This document shows, piece by piece, positions 1 to 10,077 of a stretch of 36,191 nt of DNA (positions within the stretch are counted from its first letter, which is position 1; each line of letters begins with the position of its first letter). Origin of the DNA: Treponema sp. (lineage in GTDB: Bacteria; Spirochaetota; Spirochaetia; Treponematales; Breznakiellaceae); contig WQSF01000016.1 in the NCBI GenBank assembly GCA_009788065.1, positions 1 to 36,191 on the forward strand. The letters run 5' to 3'. The notes under the pieces were generated by a model. The model was not told the DNA's origin. It worked only from the letters and a program-made list of their open reading frames with translations, and did no database searches. Made by a program: the position numbers and the translations under genes.

Positions 1-1134
1 GACGTGCATGTAATGCTTGACGTATTTATCGCCCTCGGCGGAGAGGTTGAAACCTTAGAGCCGAATGTAATTAAATTAACATTATTAGATATAAAATCTT
101 CGGAGATACCGAGGGAACAGGCGCTCAAAATTAGAGCTTCGATTCTTTTCGCAGGTCCTGTTTTGGCAAGATCGGGAAAAGTGATTCTCCCGCCGCCAGG
201 CGGCGATGTAATCGGAAGAAGACGCCTGGACACCCATTTTTTAGTTCTGACAGAACTGGGCTCTAAAGTAAAAGTCGGCGATGATTTTACATTTACCGCG
301 AAATATCTAACCGGCGCGGATATTTTTCTTGACGAAGCCTCGGTTACCGCGACAGAAAACGCAATCATGGCGGCGGTTCTCGCGAAAGGGAATACAATTT
401 TAACAAACGCAGCGAGCGAGCCGCACGTGCAGGACTTATGCAGTATGCTAGTAAAAATGGGCGCGAAGATTGACGGTATCGGTTCCAACATTTTAAAAAT
501 TACAGGTGTCGAAAAACTTTCAGGCTGCGATTTTGAAATAGGTCCCGACTTCATGGAAGTAGGTTCGTTTATCGGATTAGCGGCTGTAACAGGCGGAGAC
601 ATGCACATACACGGCGCGCGTCAAAGCGACATGCGCCCCGCTAAAATCGCATTTAATAAACTTGGTATCGTATGGGCGCACGAAGGCAGCATTATTCACG
701 TGCCAAAAAAACAAAGCATGGAAGTAAATCACGACATCGGCGGTATGATTCCAAAAATCGACGACGCTCCCTGGCCTGGATTCCCTCCTGATTTATTAAG
801 CATAATTATCGTAGTCGCGACGCAAATACAAGGCACAGTTCTGGTTCACGAAAAAATGTACGAGTCGCGCATGTTCTTTGTCGATAAATTAATCGGCATG
901 GGCGCAAGAATCGTGTTATGCGATCCTCACCGCGCGGTAATTTCAGGTCCGTCAAAACTCCACGGCTCAGAACTGATCAGCCCCGATGTCCGCGCCGGAA
1001 TGGCAATGCTGATCGCAACCATGTGCGCCGAAAGCAAAAGCGTTATCCGCAACGTTTACCAGATCGAAAGAGGCTATGAACATCTGCCGGAAAGATTATC
1101 AGCTCTCGGCGCGAGAATTGAAAGGGTTGAGTGA
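1..1134 (+). CDS. murA: UDP-N-acetylglucosamine 1-carboxyvinyltransferase (MurA), 5'-truncated by the window edge
   Basis: Protein contains EPSP-synthase-like repeats typical of MurA (IRASILFAGPVLARSG, PPPGGDVIGRRRLDTHF, RAGMAMLIA...IERGYEHLPERLSALGA). The frame is open to position 1. Confidence 0.95.
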   Translation, partial: DVHVMLDVFIALGGEVETLEPNVIKLTLLDIKSSEIPREQALKIRASILFAGPVLARSGKVILPPPGGDVIGRRRLDTHFLVLTELGSKVKVGDDFTFTAKYLTGADIFLDEASVTATENAIMAAVLAKGNTILTNAASEPHVQDLCSMLVKMGAKIDGIGSNILKITGVEKLSGCDFEIGPDFMEVGSFIGLAAVTGGDMHIHGARQSDMRPAKIAFNKLGIVWAHEGSIIHVPKKQSMEVNHDIGGMIPKIDDAPWPGFPPDLLSIIIVVATQIQGTVLVHEKMYESRMFFVDKLIGMGARIVLCDPHRAVISGPSKLHGSELISPDVRAGMAMLIATMCAESKSVIRNVYQIERGYEHLPERLSALGARIERVE

Positions 1135-1144
1135 GGTATACATC

Positions 1145-2245
1145 ATGGACATTTTTACATTAGGCGCGTTTGCAGTCCTTTTTTTGCTGGTTATTCTGAT
1201 TCTTATAAAATTGTATTCCAACAGGCAGACAGATTTATCTCCTCAAATGCTCGATTTAAAAAACGAGCTAAACGAGCTTAAAACAAAGCAGCTAGAAAGC
1301 CAGCAGGCTTCGCTTACTTCACAGCAAAAACTTTTAACCGACACTCAGAATGTTTTAAATAACCAGCTCCAGCAGATGACAACCATGATGAATCAGAGGC
1401 TAAGTGATTCTCAAAACAGCATTATAAAACAATTAACCAGCTCTAACCAGACAATCGGAGATATTCACAACAAACTTGGAACTTTAGAGACGACGGCGAA
1501 AAATATTCAGGATATCGGAAAAAATATTTCTTCGCTTCAGGATATTCTGCAGGCGCCGAAACTTCGCGGCAACCTCGGCGAGTTTCTTCTGGAAGATATG
1601 CTCAAGCAGATGTTTCCCGGCTCCAATTATGAAATGAAATACAGTTTTAAAAACGGCACTCAGGTTGACGCGGTAATCAAACTGGATGGAAATCTGGTTC
1701 CTGTTGATTCAAAATTCCCCCTTGAAAGTTTTCAAAGATTTATAAAAGCCGAAAATGACGAAGACAAGAAAAACTTTAAAAAAGAATTTGTTGCGAGCGT
1801 AAAAAAACGAATTGATGAAATAGCAACCAAATACATTAACCCTGCCGAAAAAACTTTTGATTTTGCCATCATGTATATCCCTGCGGAAAATGTATACTAT
1901 GAGACAATCATTAACGATTCATTCACAAATAAAGACTTTGAAATCCTGCATTACGCTCAGGAGAAACGCGTAATACCTGTTTCACCTAATTGTTTTTATG
2001 CCTACCTGATGGCGATTTTATACGGATTAAAAGGTTTAAGCATTGAACAGGAAGCAAAAACAATCCTTGGAGAAATATCGCAGGTTCAGGATAAGTTTGG
2101 CAAGTTTTTTACCGAGTACAGCCTTGTAGGCAAACACCTGACAAGCGCTATCAACAAATACACCGACACCTCAAAAACCGCAGAAAAATTAAATGATCAG
2201 GTAGGCAAATTAACAGGACAAAAGACAGAATTGATAGAGGGATAA
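1145..2245 (+). CDS. rmuC: DNA recombination protein RmuC family
   Basis: N-terminal TM plus coiled coil, then LRGNLGEFLLEDML...QVDAVIKLDGNLVPVDSKFPLESF, characteristic of RmuC. ATG at 1145 is preferred over the upstream ORF start. Confidence 0.93.
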   Translation: MDIFTLGAFAVLFLLVILILIKLYSNRQTDLSPQMLDLKNELNELKTKQLESQQASLTSQQKLLTDTQNVLNNQLQQMTTMMNQRLSDSQNSIIKQLTSSNQTIGDIHNKLGTLETTAKNIQDIGKNISSLQDILQAPKLRGNLGEFLLEDMLKQMFPGSNYEMKYSFKNGTQVDAVIKLDGNLVPVDSKFPLESFQRFIKAENDEDKKNFKKEFVASVKKRIDEIATKYINPAEKTFDFAIMYIPAENVYYETIINDSFTNKDFEILHYAQEKRVIPVSPNCFYAYLMAILYGLKGLSIEQEAKTILGEISQVQDKFGKFFTEYSLVGKHLTSAINKYTDTSKTAEKLNDQVGKLTGQKTELIEG

Positions 2246-2247
2246 TT

Positions 2248-2471
2248 ATGGAAATCTATTCATTTACATACACTAATTTTGTAGATAATGGAGCACCAAA
2301 GACAACGCATTCATCGCTGAAGTACCTGAACTTGCAGGCTGTATGGCAGACGGTCAAACTCATGTGGAAGCTGTAAAAAATGCAGAAATCGCCATTGAAG
2401 AATGGATCGAAACGGCGCAATCAATTGGACGAGCTATTCCTGAAGCTAGAGGAAAGTTAGTTTATGCGTAA
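2248..2471 (+). pseudogene. Frameshifted HicB-like antitoxin remnant
   Basis: ATG at 2248 opens a short frame. In another frame, from about 2299, the sequence reads DNAFIAEVPELAGCMADGQTHVEAVKNAEIAIEEWIETAQSIGRAIPEARGKLVYA* to the TAA at 2469-2471, a classic HicB core. No HicA is adjacent. Not in the ORF track. Confidence 0.8.
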
Positions 2472-2479
2472 TCCATCAA

Positions 2480-2812
2480 TCACTCCCCACCGCTAACTTC
2501 ATCAATCCAATCCAAATATTTACTAAAGCCGCCAATAACAGGCATCATTATAATCTCAGGCACTTCGTAGGGATGATTTGCAATAATTATTTCTTCAATC
2601 GCGGCGTAGTGCTCTTGTCTGCATTTTATAAAAAGGATAATCTCGTTGTCATTGCATATCTCGCCTTTCCATGAATAAAAACTGTTAATCGGAAAAAGCT
2701 GGATGCAGGCAGCTAATTTCTTTTCCAAAAGTAAACCTGCTATCTTCTTTGCGATGTCTTCATTCGGACACGCGGTAACTGTCATTGCGTATTTATTTTT
2801 TATGTCTTCCAT
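2480..2812 (-). CDS. cutA: Divalent-cation tolerance protein CutA
   Basis: 110 aa with EDIAKKIAGLLLEKKLAACIQLFPINSFYSWKGEI and HPYEVPEIIMMPV motifs of CutA1. Confidence 0.95.
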   Translation of the reverse strand: MEDIKNKYAMTVTACPNEDIAKKIAGLLLEKKLAACIQLFPINSFYSWKGEICNDNEIILFIKCRQEHYAAIEEIIIANHPYEVPEIIMMPVIGGFSKYLDWIDEVSGGE

Positions 2813-2817
2813 AAATT

Positions 2818-4014
2818 TTAATTTGCAAGTAATCCCGCAATCGCAGGAAACGAAATAAAGTTGCCAATCATACCGCCAAAACTGGAAAGAAAAAATACGA
2901 GCAACGCTTTTGTTATCCTGTTACGGTAAATGCCTTTTAGGCTTGTCGCGTCTTCTGTAAGGTCTTGAACATCAGAAACGCGCGGCTTTCTAAAATAAAT
3001 TTGAACAATACCGGAAAATAATCCAACACCGATAAACGGGTTTAAAGTCGCTAACGGAGCGCCCAGAAATGAAACAAGAATCGCAAGCGGGTGTGCAAGA
3101 GCGGCAAGAGAGCCGACCGCTGCGAGAGAACCGTTCCACAATACCCATCTGAGAATCATTTCAAAACCGACATCCGCTCCTTTACCGACAAATCCAACCG
3201 CAATTAAAGCTACAATCGCAATGGGTATAATCAAGCCTGCTGCTTTGGAAAGAAAACCCGGTTTTGGAATTTGATCCAGCTCAGTCACATCCGCAGTCAC
3301 TTCGCCAGCGGCGAGTTTTTCCAAATAGGAAACCATTCCCTTCATGTGGCCGGCTCCGACGACAGCGGTTATTTTTTTCGGCGAGCTGTCTTCGGGAGGT
3401 GTGGATGTCCAAATCTTCGAAGCAAGATAGCGGTCACGTTCGTCTATTAAAACCGTTTTTACAGCAGGCAGATATTCCGCAAGCTCTCCCATCATGCCGT
3501 CAAGTTCATTTTTATCTTTTAAATTTTCTATTTCCTGTTCATTTAATTTTTCTTTAGAAAAAGCGGACGCTAAAAGAGACGCAAGTAATTTGCACTTGCT
3601 CCAAAAACCGCATTTTGCCCATGCGCGCCTTAGTGTTGTTTGCACCTCACGATCGCAAAGACTGTTGGGGATTCCTGCTTCTTTTGCGGTTTCAACAGCC
3701 ATTTTCATTTCTTCGCCGGGTTTAACGCCCAACTCATTTCCAAGACGGCGCTGAAAGCTTGCTAAAACCAAATTTGCGATTAATAAGAATCCTTTTCCTT
3801 CTTTAAAAACTTTCGCTAAATCCAATTTTTCCCAATTATCGGTTTGTGTGATCGAATTGTAGCGCCCCTGATCCAGTTCTACGCAGACCATATCAGGTTT
3901 ATCTTCGCAGATAATGCTGCGCACTTCTTCAATGCTTTCGCGAGATACGTGCGCTGTTCCGATCAATTTAAATTCTCTTCCGTTCAGAGTAATTGTTGTT
4001 GTGTTGCTGTTCAT
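2818..4014 (-). CDS. TraB/PrgY family membrane protein
   Basis: LIGTAHVSRESIEEVRSII...VCVELDQGRY, VVGAGHMKGM and C-terminal TM segments typical of the TraB family. Confidence 0.9.
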   Translation of the reverse strand: MNSNTTTITLNGREFKLIGTAHVSRESIEEVRSIICEDKPDMVCVELDQGRYNSITQTDNWEKLDLAKVFKEGKGFLLIANLVLASFQRRLGNELGVKPGEEMKMAVETAKEAGIPNSLCDREVQTTLRRAWAKCGFWSKCKLLASLLASAFSKEKLNEQEIENLKDKNELDGMMGELAEYLPAVKTVLIDERDRYLASKIWTSTPPEDSSPKKITAVVGAGHMKGMVSYLEKLAAGEVTADVTELDQIPKPGFLSKAAGLIIPIAIVALIAVGFVGKGADVGFEMILRWVLWNGSLAAVGSLAALAHPLAILVSFLGAPLATLNPFIGVGLFSGIVQIYFRKPRVSDVQDLTEDATSLKGIYRNRITKALLVFFLSSFGGMIGNFISFPAIAGLLAN

Positions 4015-5378
4015 TTCCCTGCCCTTACGCCAAGATTACGTTCCAAAAGTATCATTTCATTCAACTGCCATTCTATAGTGCCGGGCGCGTTTAGATCCTG
4101 AGCCATCAAATAATATCTGTCCGCAAGATTTTTATTTCCTCTTATATCATAAAATGTAGCAAGATAAAAAAGCATTTGAGATTTTTTATATACATTTTTT
4201 TCGCTTTCTACGCTAATAGTTACGCCTGAATCGCCGGAAAGATCGTGGTAAAGACGCAGCATGGAATACTCTATAGAATCTCTGGGAGCGGTGCGAAGCA
4301 CTTGCGCAAGAAATTGTTTTGGATCTGTCTGTCTCCCCGCGCGCATCCAATTTGCGGCGGCAAGCAGCGCATATGTAAATTCTTTCGGCGCTTGTTTATA
4401 CGCCTCCAAAAACGCGTCTCTCGCTAAAGCCCATTGTTTATTTCTCATTCTAAGAGCGCCTAACGCTTCGAACGCAAAATAATAATCGGGTTTTAACTTC
4501 GCAAGAGTGGTATAATCTTTTTCCGCGCCGGCGTAATCGCCGGCTTCATCTTTTAACGCCGCGCTGTAAACATACGCCATGAAAATATTAGGCTCCGACT
4601 TAATGGCGCGGTTAAAATCAGAGAGAGCGTCTTCTTTTCGATTAACTTCCATGTACAGTTCGCCGCGATCTACAAGCATCCAGTAATTGTCAGGTTCAAG
4701 GTTTATAGCCGCGGTTAAATCTTTAAGCGCGTCATTGTTGTAACCGGCTCCCTTGTAAAGTCTTGCCCTTTCATGAAGCGGCCTTGCCCAATCGGGATAT
4801 AAAGAAACGGCGCGGTTTAAAAGCCTTTCGGCGTTTCTTGCCTCTCTTGTATAACGGTACACGGTCGCACGGCTTACAAGCGCTTCGCCGTTTTCGCTGT
4901 CGGCAGCAAGCGCTCTGTCAAAATAAGTCGCCGCAGAACGCAGATTTTGATTTCTAAGATTGATGTTACCCAAATCAATTAACGCTCTCACATGGTTTGC
5001 GTCTATCTTGATAATTCTGTCTAAAAAACCCCGTCTCTCTTTGTCCTTGCCCTCAATCGCGGCAGCATCCGCTAGCGTCATCAGAGCGTCTGTATTATTA
5101 CTGTCAGAAGCGATAATGGCGTTCGCGATACGCTTTGCGTCAGCAGTCTTGCCTGCCGAGTTGTAAATGGAAGCCTGCATTATCCTGATTTCGATTTTTT
5201 CCGCTTCTTCTTTGGGCAGTTTATTAAATAATTCCAGAGCGGACGTATAATCCCTGCGCGCAAGATGAGCCGCAACTTCGGTCAAAATAGTCTGAGAGCC
5301 ATCCTGAGCAAAAATCGCAGAGGAGGAGGAAAAAATCAACAACAGCGTTAAAACGCTTCCAATGAGTTTAATTTTCAT
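4011..5378 (-). CDS. Exported TPR-repeat protein
   Basis: Signal-peptide-like start MKIKLIGSVLTLLLIFSSSSAIFAQDG (ATG at 5378 preferred over the longer ORF) followed by multiple TPRs. The stop overlaps the TraB start. Confidence 0.85.
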   Translation of the reverse strand: MKIKLIGSVLTLLLIFSSSSAIFAQDGSQTILTEVAAHLARRDYTSALELFNKLPKEEAEKIEIRIMQASIYNSAGKTADAKRIANAIIASDSNNTDALMTLADAAAIEGKDKERRGFLDRIIKIDANHVRALIDLGNINLRNQNLRSAATYFDRALAADSENGEALVSRATVYRYTREARNAERLLNRAVSLYPDWARPLHERARLYKGAGYNNDALKDLTAAINLEPDNYWMLVDRGELYMEVNRKEDALSDFNRAIKSEPNIFMAYVYSAALKDEAGDYAGAEKDYTTLAKLKPDYYFAFEALGALRMRNKQWALARDAFLEAYKQAPKEFTYALLAAANWMRAGRQTDPKQFLAQVLRTAPRDSIEYSMLRLYHDLSGDSGVTISVESEKNVYKKSQMLFYLATFYDIRGNKNLADRYYLMAQDLNAPGTIEWQLNEMILLERNLGVRAGK

Positions 5379-5470
5379 GCTAATATATAGTATACAATAA
5401 TCAATAAAGCGGCAAGTTACATCATAATGGATAAAAAAACAGCCGACGATTAAGGGGTTGATATTAAACC

Positions 5471-7222
5471 ATGAAAAAACCTTTAGCTTCACGAATAATA
5501 GGACTAGCCGCTCTGTATTTTGCGGTGTTTTGCTTCGTTGTAATTCTTCAGTTCTCCAATATGGGCAATTTTTCTGTTTCACCGGGTTCGATGAATATAA
5601 AAGGCCGCTATCTATCCGAAGAATCGAAGCAAATTACAGGCGGCGTAAAGATTTTTTATGGCGGACTTGAGTTTAGCCTTAAAGAAGAACGCGGAAAAGG
5701 ATTGACGCTGACGGGAGCCAACAATGTCAATATACCGGTTAATCCCGAGTTAATGTTAATTACCGATAACAGCGCGCGCTTCGTCCTTCCCGGCGGAACC
5801 GAACTTACATTCAATTCCATCGAGTCTGCAAGGGGGCAGGAACTTCAAATTGCCGCGGAATTTGCCTCAGATATTTCGGATATTATCATACCGATTCTCC
5901 CGCGCCGTTCATCGCTTGTAAGGGATTCAGGCCAGCTTGGCATTTTATACTCAGGTTCAAGATATGTATTCAGCAGTTTAGGGAAAGAACTTGAAAGCGG
6001 ACAGCTTACACTTTCCAGAGATAATACATTTATCGCATATCGATCCAGAGGCAAGCAAAGAGCGTTTGATCCTGCGGATTATGTAATTTCCTCTGTCTCG
6101 AATTATGCGAATATCCTTAAAACATGGCAGGATTCAAATTATGTTCAATGGAATCAAAACGCGTATAACTTATCATCCGAGGATGACATTATCGCTTACG
6201 GTTCCCAGTCTCTCGCGCGGGGAAACTACCTTACGGCATCAACGGCAATTTTAGACAACTTTATAAACCATCCCGCGGAGACATACAGATCGTCTGTATT
6301 TTCCGGCGGTATGATAAACGCGCACGCCGTTTTTGCCGCCGCAGAGAATGAAAAAACAAATCTAATAAACAGGCTGATAAGAGAAAGGTCTTTGAATATT
6401 TTTAAAGAAGAACATATCCTCGATTTCCTCTTAACAAGAAGTAGCGTCGTTCAGGCAAACGATATTATCGCAATGGTGCATAACGCGTCTTCTGAAATGC
6501 TTACCGCCGATCACTGCGCCGGTCTTCTGGAATTTTATTTCGATATAAGACGCTGGCGCCCCGAATTAAATAATCCAATCGAACATTTATCGGAACAAAT
6601 TCTTACGCTTATTTCTGAGAATTTAAACAGAGACGCGGAAAATGACGCTGTCTATGCGTCAAACCCCGAAAGCAGTAATTCCGAATACAGCATGAGGCTT
6701 GGAAAAGCGCTTGTTTACTGGGCGGATGCGACGCATAACGAAGACTGGTTTGGAATCGGAAGATCGCTGATCTTATCGGCTATTTCAAGCGGAAACGCCG
6801 GAAGGCTTCATAACATTCTTAAACCTGTTGATTATTATCCAAGAGCGGCATGGCTTACAGATTCGGGGCATTGGGCATGGACAATATCGCAGTCACTAAG
6901 GGCGTATTTCAGCGCGGACGGAAATTTTAATATTTCTGTTGTATTCTTTCCAAACATGGCGCATCACATGATTATCCGCGGAATCCGCCCGTTTCTTAGA
7001 ATTCAAATTCACGGAATGGACTGGAGATCGGACAGCCAGTTTGAACGTTATGACTCATCCGGCTGGGTGTATTATCCTGAAGAACAAATACTTGTTATAA
7101 AACTAAGGCATCGTACAACAACAGAAAATATCAGAATAATTTACAGAGCGGAACCGACTCCTGCTCCCGCTCCCGCAGCGGCCGGTGAAGCAGCGCCTGA
7201 ACCAGGAGAGGATATTGAATAG
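5471..7222 (+). CDS. Conserved hypothetical exported/membrane-anchored protein
   Basis: 583-aa ORF with N-terminal TM/signal segment and A/P/E-rich C-terminus; no family recognised with confidence. Confidence 0.75.
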   Translation: MKKPLASRIIGLAALYFAVFCFVVILQFSNMGNFSVSPGSMNIKGRYLSEESKQITGGVKIFYGGLEFSLKEERGKGLTLTGANNVNIPVNPELMLITDNSARFVLPGGTELTFNSIESARGQELQIAAEFASDISDIIIPILPRRSSLVRDSGQLGILYSGSRYVFSSLGKELESGQLTLSRDNTFIAYRSRGKQRAFDPADYVISSVSNYANILKTWQDSNYVQWNQNAYNLSSEDDIIAYGSQSLARGNYLTASTAILDNFINHPAETYRSSVFSGGMINAHAVFAAAENEKTNLINRLIRERSLNIFKEEHILDFLLTRSSVVQANDIIAMVHNASSEMLTADHCAGLLEFYFDIRRWRPELNNPIEHLSEQILTLISENLNRDAENDAVYASNPESSNSEYSMRLGKALVYWADATHNEDWFGIGRSLILSAISSGNAGRLHNILKPVDYYPRAAWLTDSGHWAWTISQSLRAYFSADGNFNISVVFFPNMAHHMIIRGIRPFLRIQIHGMDWRSDSQFERYDSSGWVYYPEEQILVIKLRHRTTTENIRIIYRAEPTPAPAPAAAGEAAPEPGEDIE

Positions 7223-8273
7223 AAGGGAGTTAATCCTTGTAATAGCAGGAGCGGCGGCGCTTCTATTGATAACTTTGTTATGCGTCGTTTTATTTACATG
7301 TAACAACGGTAAAGAAACAATCGAAGAAACGCTGCCTGTCGTTGTCGAAGATCAAACAGAACTTGAAGAAGAATTTATAGAAGACGAAGCGGAAGAAGCG
7401 GGCCTTCTTATATCGTATCAGGTACAGCGTCCGTTATCATCGCTAAGCGATTTAAGCAGACTGCGCGGCATGGGAGTTTTGGTCTCGGAAATCGATCCTG
7501 TCAATTATGAAAATCCCGATCCTGATATTTTAAGACAGATGGGCGCTTCGCCGTTTTTAATCTCATACTTTGCGGGAGAGCAATATTACCGCCAGGGAAA
7601 TATCGACAGAGCGATTCAGGAATACAATACGTCAATTTACCGCAACAGTGAATTCCTGGAAAGTTATATTTCGCGCGCGAACGCATGGATGAAAAAACGC
7701 GATTTTACACGCGCAATTGATGACTACACGCGCGCAATCAGACTTAACAACAGCAAGGCGGAACTTTACAATTACAGAGGTTTCGCAAGATCGGAGCGCG
7801 GAGAGACAACTCTTGCAATCGAAGATTATTCACACGCAATTTCGATTAACAAAAATTATGTTGACGCTCTTGTAAACCGTTCGCACGCGTATTATCAGAC
7901 AAAAGATTACATTAAAACAATCGAAGACTGTAACAGCGTTATAACCCTTGAACCGTCCAACGCAGTTATTTGGAACAGACGCGGAAGCGCATGGTACGCG
8001 TTGGAAGACGACGACAAGGCGATAAGAGATTTTTCAGAAGCAATACGGTTAAAGAGCGATTACGCGCTTGCGTGGCACAACCGCGGAAACGCATGGTACA
8101 GTAAATTGGAGTTTGACAGGGCTCTCGCAGATTTAAACAGAAGCCTTTCGATTAACCCATCCTATTCCGCGGCATACGCCAGCAGGGGAAATATTTTCCA
8201 ATTAATGGGAAACAAAGAAAGCGCTGCGGCGGATTTTGAAACAGCGGCGGCTCTAAGAAATCAAAACCGCTGA
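7215..8273 (+). CDS. Membrane-anchored TPR-repeat protein
   Basis: N-terminal TM (LILVIAGAAALLLITLLCVVLF) plus about 5 TPRs. TTG start at 7215 overlaps the upstream stop; the ORF-track start is 7185. Confidence 0.75.
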   Translation: MNRRELILVIAGAAALLLITLLCVVLFTCNNGKETIEETLPVVVEDQTELEEEFIEDEAEEAGLLISYQVQRPLSSLSDLSRLRGMGVLVSEIDPVNYENPDPDILRQMGASPFLISYFAGEQYYRQGNIDRAIQEYNTSIYRNSEFLESYISRANAWMKKRDFTRAIDDYTRAIRLNNSKAELYNYRGFARSERGETTLAIEDYSHAISINKNYVDALVNRSHAYYQTKDYIKTIEDCNSVITLEPSNAVIWNRRGSAWYALEDDDKAIRDFSEAIRLKSDYALAWHNRGNAWYSKLEFDRALADLNRSLSINPSYSAAYASRGNIFQLMGNKESAAADFETAAALRNQNR

Positions 8274-10061
8274 TTATTGAATTACCTTGTCCAAACCTTC
8301 TTTAAAAAGACCGTCAAGCTCATTGCGTATCTGAATCTTAACAACATTTGGAAGCGAATGTAAATTTAAAAAATACTGCAAAACATTAATTCCTTCCGGC
8401 GCAAGCGGCGGGCCTGAGAAACGGCAAAGCCTCGCGATTGACGATGTAGCCGCTAACACAAGCTGCGGATCAATGTTGGGATTATTCGGTGTAAGCAAAT
8501 AGTGATACGAATAAAACGACCTTCCCGTCGGGTCTACGCCGATAATGCCAATCGCGTCAGCGCAAGCCCTTCTAACAGCGGGTTCAGGGTCTCTGTCAAA
8601 AATATTCCAAAGGAACGGAATTGTTTCTCTTGATCCCACATGCGCTAAGAGACTGATTAATCTGATACGCTGCGCCGGTTTAACCGAAGGACGTACAGGC
8701 GAAACCTGCGGACTGCCGATGAAAAAACCGATCATTTCCATCATATACGCGACATAGACAGGTTCATTCTTTCCAATCTGTCCGCTTTTTATAGCAGACG
8801 AGATTTGTTCGTAAACCATGTCCTGCTCTGTATCATTGTAACGGTTATTTTGCCCGACCCACGGAGAAGGAGGCGGCTTGCCCATTCCGTAATTACCTTC
8901 GGGTTCAGGACCGTAAAATCTGTGCGTTATAGCCGTACGCGGTTTTGCGTCTATTTTGTAAACTCTCAGTATATTGTCTTTGCCGCAAGCGTAAAGCAGG
9001 CCTTCATCACTGAGAGCCGGCACCCCGGAACATTCAACGCTTAACCTGTGAACAAATCTTCGTCTTCCTTCTGCGGTAAAAGCGCTTACGCCCCGTAATG
9101 TGATTGTGTAAACGCCGCGCTCATCAAACATCATCTCCGCTTGTTCCATTGAGATGTTACCCGATCCTTTTTCCGCAGCAGCTTCATGGCTGTCTCTTGT
9201 CCAAAGAGTGTTTCCGCCTGAATCCATGCAAAGCGTTCTTCCGTCTCTGAGCGTTACGACAAATTTATCTTCGAGGCTGGCAGTCGCGACAGGCGAAGCC
9301 GGAAGCGTTCTGAAGCCTGATTTAAAAAGCCTGTTTCCTTCTCTCGCCGTTTCGTTAAATGAAATTTTTTCCATTTCGCCGTTCTGGTACTGCAGTATAT
9401 AACTTTGCAATGTTCCTTCGTTTAAAGCAGCGATAAGAACGGGAAGCCGCGTTAATTTAAGCCGGTCAACAATACCGAATTGATTGATTTTAACAAAATC
9501 ATTATTCTGCAAAACTGCCGCCGCGCTTCCCGTTTTATCAAGAATGGGAGAAAAGGCGATCTGGCTTCCTAAATCAATTGTCCACAATGCGTGTCCCGAA
9601 GCGGTTCTGCATGTCATTATCGAATTAACAGGTATAAAAACCCTGCCGTCCCACCCTACAACAGGCGAATGTGTTATAGGTCTTTCAAGCCTCAAGCGCC
9701 ATAATTCCCTGCCCACACGGTTTATCGCCATTATTACGCCTTCCGTATTGCAGACATAAGTTGCGGCTTCGTATGAACGGGCGATATACGGAACAGCGGT
9801 TCCCCTCGCGTCAAAATTCCAAAGGGGGGTACTGCTCATAAAAAACGATCTTACGCTTCCGTTCTCGCCGACAAGCACAACAGAACTTGCCTGCAGGTGC
9901 GGTTTTGCTTTAATCGTATCGCCGACTCGGGCTTCCCATAACGGAGACGCGCTAATTACAGCTTTTGAAATATCCACCCTCTGCTGTTGGGCGTTAATAA
10001 TCGTCAAAGAAAAGAAAAATAATATCGTTATCTGAAAACAAAATATTCTGTAAAATTTCAT
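8274..10061 (-). CDS. Exported PQQ-like beta-propeller protein with C-terminal HEAT-like repeats
   Basis: Repeated GxVxxFFxxxxLWxFD / LWxxxL blades. C-terminal ETIPFLWNIFDRDPEPAVRRACADAIGIIG HEAT-like segment. Signal peptide. Confidence 0.8.
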   Translation of the reverse strand: MKFYRIFCFQITILFFFSLTIINAQQQRVDISKAVISASPLWEARVGDTIKAKPHLQASSVVLVGENGSVRSFFMSSTPLWNFDARGTAVPYIARSYEAATYVCNTEGVIMAINRVGRELWRLRLERPITHSPVVGWDGRVFIPVNSIMTCRTASGHALWTIDLGSQIAFSPILDKTGSAAAVLQNNDFVKINQFGIVDRLKLTRLPVLIAALNEGTLQSYILQYQNGEMEKISFNETAREGNRLFKSGFRTLPASPVATASLEDKFVVTLRDGRTLCMDSGGNTLWTRDSHEAAAEKGSGNISMEQAEMMFDERGVYTITLRGVSAFTAEGRRRFVHRLSVECSGVPALSDEGLLYACGKDNILRVYKIDAKPRTAITHRFYGPEPEGNYGMGKPPPSPWVGQNNRYNDTEQDMVYEQISSAIKSGQIGKNEPVYVAYMMEMIGFFIGSPQVSPVRPSVKPAQRIRLISLLAHVGSRETIPFLWNIFDRDPEPAVRRACADAIGIIGVDPTGRSFYSYHYLLTPNNPNIDPQLVLAATSSIARLCRFSGPPLAPEGINVLQYFLNLHSLPNVVKIQIRNELDGLFKEGLDKVIQ

Positions 10062-10077
10062 GTCTTTACATCCATCC

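Noticed and set aside
3264-4101. Plus-strand ORFs opposite the TraB-family gene
   Set aside because: Shadow ORFs of a clear minus-strand CDS.
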